In this document: one piece after another, positions 59,601 through 64,000 of the stretch
Numbering within the stretch: the first letter of the stretch is position 1
Layout: each line of letters begins with the position of its first letter
Assembly (NCBI RefSeq): GCF_000003815.2
Contig: NC_049979.1
Coordinates: 6,168,196-6,232,195, forward strand
From: Branchiostoma floridae
Lineage: Eukaryota; Chordata; Leptocardii; Amphioxiformes; Branchiostomatidae
Length of the DNA: 64,000 nt
Direction of reading: 5' to 3'
Made by a program: the position numbers and the translations under genes
Notes under the pieces: generated by a model
Told to the model about the DNA's origin: nothing
Database searches by the model: none
What the model saw: only the letters and a program-made list of their open reading frames with translations

Positions 59601-62225
59601 CATTGTGATCAAAAATGCACTTGAAGACATGGTTCTATGTGTTTTCGTAGTACTAGTCTTAAAATGTTTAACAATTCCTCACATCAATCTGTGGCTGTCG
59701 GTAATCTTAACATGTTGTTTTATCATCATATTTGAGATGATCAACTCACCGATGAGAAGATGCCAGACTCGGGGTCTGATGCAGAAACGACGATGTAATG
59801 GCTGTCCTTAGTCTCTCTGTCCAGAGGCTCAGCAGTTGTGATTTCACCCTGCAAAATAAAGTAAAAAAGCAAAAATATTAGAACTGCTTATATGTACTAA
59901 CCAAGGGATACATCAACATGTAGAAGATATCGGAATTCAGGTGCTCACCGTAGTTGAGTCCAGGTCGAAACTTGAGACTGTATTTCCAAAGCTGTAGACC
60001 ATGCTGTCGTAGTCTAAGGGCCTCTCGGTTCGGAGGTTTACCACTTGGGTGCCAGGGGGCTGCTCTTCCAAGACAGTGACTTCAATGGAAAGGCTGCTGT
60101 ATTGACAAAACAGGAAAACCTGTATTGATTTAGATGTCGACAGCATTGCAGTGGGTACTCTCCATGTTTTGCATTTCAGGTTGTGCTAATGAAGATATAA
60201 AACCAACTCAGGCACTTAAGGCTGATAAGGGGCCCGATCGGGCAGTTTTGGGGAACGAAAAGTAGGATATAAAAGACAATAAAAAAAAACAGGCCCAAAA
60301 AAATCATTCAACAGCATATCTTGTGCGTATTTATTGGCATAAACTTCAGTTTTTCGAACAGCCCGACCAGGCCCCGGGTAGGAAATGTGAAGTAGGCCAC
60401 ATGCGTGTAGATTTAATACAGAGAGAAAAGATGTGTAACAAATCATTAACTAACCTGTTGATAGGCGGTCCACCAGTCTGAACCTTCAGTACGTCGAAGG
60501 AAACATTTATATTTTTTTCGAAGCGGCCATCTGACGCCACAACTTCAAAAAGCAGCTCTGTAGCCCCGTCGGCCAAGAGACCTGACTGTCTCAGTTCATC
60601 CTGCCCCACTGGAAGCCTGGCAGTCACAACACCATCACTGTCTACTGCGAAATAGTCTGCATAGGTACGCGGGGTAATGCTGTATGTGACAACAGCGTTC
60701 GGTCCTGTATCTGCATCGCTGGCACTCAGCACTGCCACGATGGAACCTACCGGTGACTGGTCCAGCACGTATGGAGCAATTACGGCATGGTTAAAGCTAG
60801 GCGAGTTGTCATTAAGGTCATTAATGTTTATTTCGACTGGGATGCTAGAGCAATCTTGGACGGTGACGCGTGTGCCGATGAAATAAACCTCCCTGAGCCA
60901 GAGTACTTCAAAAAAGAAAGTCGCTTTGGATTCGCGATCTGGGCGCTGGGCTGTAACAATGTCACAGGAAGAGGTTGAACAGTTCGTCAGCATGAAGAAG
61001 ACAGAGGCGTCATTGTCATCACTTATTGTGAAATTACTGGTTATCAATTGTACACCAGGAGGTGTAGAACCCTCGATACGACCGACCAGTTGACTCTCAA
61101 TGTTTTCCGTGGCGTTGAATCGAAAGTATCGACTCATGCATACTGGCCACAGTGTAACATTTCTGATGCTATTGTCCGGAGGGCAGGTTTGTTCGGGATA
61201 GGGCACAGTTGACGGAAGCATTGTGGTTTCTCCGGCAAAGGTCGTTATCTCGGTGGTTTCTGTCGTCGTTTTATCTATGGTTGTTGGGCTCCAAGGCGTG
61301 GTGATAGCACCTGCTGCTGCTGTGGTCTCAGGAATTGTCGTAATAGTGGTGGTTGGTTCGGGAGTTGTTAATATGGGGGCCGTTGCCGGAGTTGTGGTTG
61401 GTGAAATGGTGGTTTCGGGTGTTGTTAATATGGGGGCCGTTGCCGGAGTTGTGGTTGGTAAAGTGGTGGTTTCGGGAGTTGGTGGTATGGAGGAGGATTC
61501 GGTGGTTGCCGTCGTCATTAAAGTGCTCGGGATTTCTGGAAGTGTTGTTTCGGGAATTGTCGTTGGTATGGTGGTGGTCTCTGGTGCAGTTGTAAATTCA
61601 GTTGTCAGTACAGCAGGGGATCTGCTTGTTTCAACAGTTGAGGGTTCAGTGGTGGTTTCGGAAGGTGTCGTATCGATGGTGGTGGTGGAGTCGGATGTAA
61701 GAGGTTCAGTTGTAGCGTCAGATGTGACATTGGGAGTGGTTGATGTGGTGGGGTTAGTGGCGTCAGGAGTGGTTGGTACTGTTGTGCTGTTACTGCTAGT
61801 GACGTCAGGAGTGGTTTGTACTGTTGTGCTGTTATTACTGCTAGTGACGTCAGGAGTGGTTGGTACTGTTGTGCTGTTACTGCTAGTGACGTCAGGAGTG
61901 GTTGGTACTGTTGTGCTGTTACTGCTAGTGACGTCAGGAGTGGTTGGTACTGTTGTGCTGTTACTGTTAGTTACGCCAGGAGTGATTAATGCCGTGGTGC
62001 TGTTGTTGACGCCAGGAACACTAAGTGCTGTGGTGTTGTTAGTTACGCCAGTAGTGGTTGGTACCGTATTGCTTGTGCTGGTGTAAGGAATGGCTGTAAC
62101 ATTGCCATAGGGAAAATTATTCGTTGCATTAACCGTCGTTTCTGCAGCCAAGGTCGTCGCTTCAGATGCCGACGTGCTAGGCTCTGCAGTCGATGTTGTT
62201 CCTGTGCTGCTGCTTGTAGTAGCGG
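50725..62225 (-). CDS. Large cadherin with mucin-like N-terminal region and TM segment (5' exon missing)
   Basis: Eighteen phase-consistent exons (about 2,350 codons): 62225-60455, 60096-59949, 59848-59750, 59594-59475, 59361-57940, 57697-57581, 57401-57227, 57131-57040, 56474-56334, 56265-56133, 55572-55291, 54981-54803, 54527-54347, 53978-53725, 53412-52725, 52665-52327, 52045-51895, 51493-50725. Order: a Thr/Ser/Asn-rich mucin-like region (about 340 residues), then about 12 cadherin repeats recognised by calcium-site motifs (DLNDNSP, DINDNSP, DINDNRP, DVNDNKP, DVNDNVP, DVNDNEP, DLNDNPP; plus LDRE and DAD), then AVAGLLALITGG (TM), basic RRMKN, and a tail of about 430 residues. Many NxT/S sites fit an extracellular location. 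Calcium-dependent adhesion is inferred from the family. No laminin-G/EGF domains were seen, so it is protocadherin/Fat-repeat-like but not assignable. The exon with the signal peptide was not found. Confidence 0.9.
51165..51445 (-). repeat. 75-bp tandem repeat in the cadherin cytoplasmic tail
   Basis: In-frame units of 25 residues: DRPADTRYGYQNRHSRTP, DRPGDTRYGHQSRQSRTP, DRPGDTRYGHQSRQSRTM and a diverged DRPDYVRSRNQSHQ, joined by VEDSSEQ/VKDSSEH/EDSTEH. The DNA identity between the central copies is high (ccgtaccgtgtgtcacctgg repeated), so the expansion is fairly recent. Confidence 0.88.
52666..52724 (-). other. Predicted 59-bp intron in the cadherin gene
   Basis: On the minus strand the ectodomain frame runs into a stop (ACATTATGGAGTAG) just before the TM segment, which is in another frame. 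Splicing at GATG|GTATCA (52725/52724) and GGAGTAG|GAGCC (52666/52665) removes 59 nt and joins CTDG to AVAGLLALITGG in frame, phase 1, as at many other junctions in this gene. No GT lies nearer the TM. Confidence 0.7.
53527..53596. repeat. (TA)n microsatellite
   Basis: About 70 bp of nearly uninterrupted TA in the cadherin intron between exons 15 and 14. Confidence 0.97.
54608..54740. mobile_element. MITE with TTAACTGTAATATCCAACA inverted ends
   Basis: Left ctagttaactgtaatatcca and right tggatattacagtttaactag are near-perfect inverted repeats over about 25 bp, with gaac/caag extensions. Located in the cadherin intron between exons 13 and 12. Confidence 0.8.
56490..57005. mobile_element. DNA-transposon remnant with repeated GGTGATACGGAATACA words
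   Basis: The word ggtgatacggaatacaycrt followed by gttgyattctata occurs at about 56595 and 56936, and its inverse (aatacaacacggtgtattcc) at about 56856. Fills the cadherin intron between exons 9 and 8. Inverted organisation suggests a non-autonomous DNA element; the ends are not resolved. Confidence 0.5.
61760..62080 (-). repeat. 42-45-bp tandem repeats encoding VTSSNSTTVPTTPD units
   Basis: Five close copies (minus-strand VTSSNSTTVPTTPD, one with an extra N and one with QTTPD) and older diverged flanking units (VTNSNSTTVPTTPD, VNNSTTALITPG). A second, less regular set at about 61355-61470 encodes TTPATAPILTTPE twice. Each unit offers an NST glycosylation site and many O-glycan acceptor Thr/Ser. 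Confidence 0.93.
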
Positions 62226-64000
62226 CTGTGAACATTCGATTTGACGTTAACATGTACAATAGATATTACTAAATTAATAATACTTTTTAAAAAATTATCA
62301 TTGGTCTCTTTGGCTAAGGCCGACCCAAACATGAATGCGTTTATATTTCCTATCAATCAACTTAAATCCAACTGCCAGTGAAAACACTCCGTTTGCGGAA
62401 GCAGTCGCTGTTAAATTTCTGGTAATGAAATTTGCGGATGATGGGTACCATATTGTAGGGTAAGGCGTTACTCACGTCATTGACGTCACTGCACAAGGAG
62501 TCATTGGACTTTAGCAATCAAATGTGCATGTATGGCAAGTTATCTTTCCTTTATCGTACTGCGTCGTGTATTGTCTACGGGGACCACCGAGTACTCTACT
62601 ACACCGAGAGATCTTTCTTGTCTTCAATTTGCTACAATACGAAAAATTGACAAGTCCTCACCAATGGTCTTTCCTCACAATTGCGCACATCTTGTGCAAG
62701 TGACAGTTGGCTAAATAGAATAAGCGGCAAAAAAGACGATATAAACCATGTGACGTTACTTCTGTGTGACTGCATTTCTTATAGGTATATTCAAGCAATT
62801 TGTGGTGTGGGCGGCGAACGTACCGCCCCCATGGCCCCATACATCACCACCTTTCCCCTGTGCCTTATCATCGCTCGTCTGCAGGTGGGAGCGATAGGCT
62901 TTGTCTGGGTCACGTATATCTACTGACCCTGCATTCTTTCAGTGTTTGCGTTCGTTATCACGTGAAGCCGTCGTATCAGTGTCCCATAATTTTGTTTACC
63001 ATACCCACGGTTGTCGGTGTTTACAGACAGTCGCATATAGCGAGAGAGTATGCATATGCCACTTCGATGTTCAAAGCCAAACAGCCCTTTACTCTACACT
63101 TACTTCAACGTAACTACTGTACAACGCCGCTACGCTGGGATTTTAAAGAGGCCAGTTAATAAACTTTGGTCCTGCTTTAGCCATGTTGCTCCTCTCGCAA
63201 GGTGGGAGTGTCATTTCAAAGTTTATCTCTTAGTTTCCCCCATTGATACCATCACTTAACATGTCAAATAAAGTTTTAAGAGTACTTGCTTACTATACTG
63301 TTATTTGTATTTGTATATTACCATTATTTGTATGCCATTTTGGCACTTGCAATTAGTTCTAGAGCAAGGGTTTGCAATAAAACGTTATAAAACGTCATTA
63401 GGTCACCCCTTAATAAAGTTTTAATGAGTTTAAATGTTTTAAATATAACAGAACATGCAGAAAATACTAATCAAGTTATGTTAAAAAATACACATGCTAT
63501 GTCACAACAACTTGCACCTGTACCGAAACAGTACGACTCACTATCGACGAGTCGGAATAGATAAAGCTAAACTAAGTACAGTAGGCTGCATCATCTAGTA
63601 TGATTTGAAACGTTGCATATCCATTTTTAGCGCAGAGTTTTATCTTTTATTTCCATTTCTCTCTCAGGATCTTCTGGCGTTAAACATTGCGTTGACCATA
63701 AAGATGCCGATACACGGTGTTCCTATCAGCTACATGGCGTTCCTATCAGCTTAAAACCATGTCAACAATAGCTGCACGCATTACGATAAGTCAAAAATTA
63801 CCTACGTACGTTAAACATTAAAGGTACTCGGTGTTCCTACGCAGCTACATGGTGTTCCTATCAGCTTAAAATCATGTCAACATACTAACGTTAAGTAGCT
63901 GCACGCATTACGATAAGTAACAAAATTACCTACTTACAATTACAAGAAAAGCACGAGGTGTGAAAGGTTGAAATAACCATTGTGTTGTGTATGGTGTGAC
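62226..64000. other. Upstream flank or first intron of the cadherin gene
   Basis: An acceptor (aatgttcacag on the minus strand) ends at 62226, so coding exon(s) lie upstream. No exon with a convincing signal peptide and a phase-1 donor was found here. A local duplication is present at 63705-63945 (separate entry). Nothing else recognised. Confidence 0.5.
63705..63945. repeat. Direct duplication of about 120 bp
   Basis: The block ggtgttcctatcagct...catgtcaaca...agctgcacgcattacgataagt...ttacctac occurs twice in tandem (about 63705-63812 and 63828-63940) with small indels. Each block itself contains a doubled 'ggcgttcctatcagctta'-type word. Confidence 0.85.

Noticed and set aside
61223-62086. 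287-codon open frame on the + strand, Val/Gly-rich
   Set aside because: It is the antisense shadow of the Thr/Ser-rich repeats of the cadherin; the minus frame is phase-linked to cadherin repeats.

Overview
The window looks like nuclear DNA from an invertebrate chordate, most likely an amphioxus (Branchiostoma). This is inferred from intron-rich genes whose best recognisable relatives are vertebrate/deuterostome families (STK35/PDIK1L-like kinase, STMND1, NRDE2, QPCT, a cadherin), from small exons in 0.2-2 kb introns, and from very many short non-autonomous DNA transposons and tRNA-derived SINE-like sequences. No database search was run. All gene models below were built by reading exons, splice sites and phase by eye; every model except the 5'-truncated ones closes in frame from ATG to stop.

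Layout. (1) 1-12.3 kb, + strand: two tandem paralogues of an STK35/PDIK1L-like (NKF4) protein kinase, each ending in an unexpected Cys-rich CWKC motif plus a single transmembrane helix. The first copy is cut by the window start and keeps HRD/DFG; the second is complete and has HGS instead of HRD, so it is a predicted pseudokinase. (2) 12.3-16.1 kb: intergenic, MITE-bearing. (3) 16.2-24.8 kb, + strand: a stathmin-domain gene with an N-terminal MGCGSS acylation signal (STMND1-like). (4) 36.0-24.8 kb, - strand: NRDE2, 12 coding exons, tail-to-tail with STMND1 so closely that the two poly(A) signals are about 30 bp apart. (5) 46.9-38.2 kb, - strand: secreted glutaminyl-peptide cyclotransferase (QPCT), with an intron holding a 460-bp LTR element. 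(6) 47.5-50.5 kb, + strand, head-to-head with QPCT: a protein with a C-terminal F-box. (7) 62.2-50.7 kb, - strand: a large cadherin with a Thr/Ser-rich mucin-like N-terminal region, about a dozen cadherin repeats, one TM helix and a repeat-containing cytoplasmic tail; its signal-peptide exon was not found.

The genes are not an operon or a pathway; they are neighbours. The most unusual objects are: the 460-bp LTR element (45,726-46,185) with 181-bp LTRs, a tRNA-Lys type primer-binding site, a polypurine tract and no coding capacity (a TRIM), whose LTRs contain a tRNA-like sequence with a perfect B box; the membrane-anchored kinase/pseudokinase pair; a 59-bp intron before the cadherin TM segment; and a 110-bp tandem repeat that copies a splice acceptor plus the first 51 bp of an NRDE2 exon into the upstream intron.
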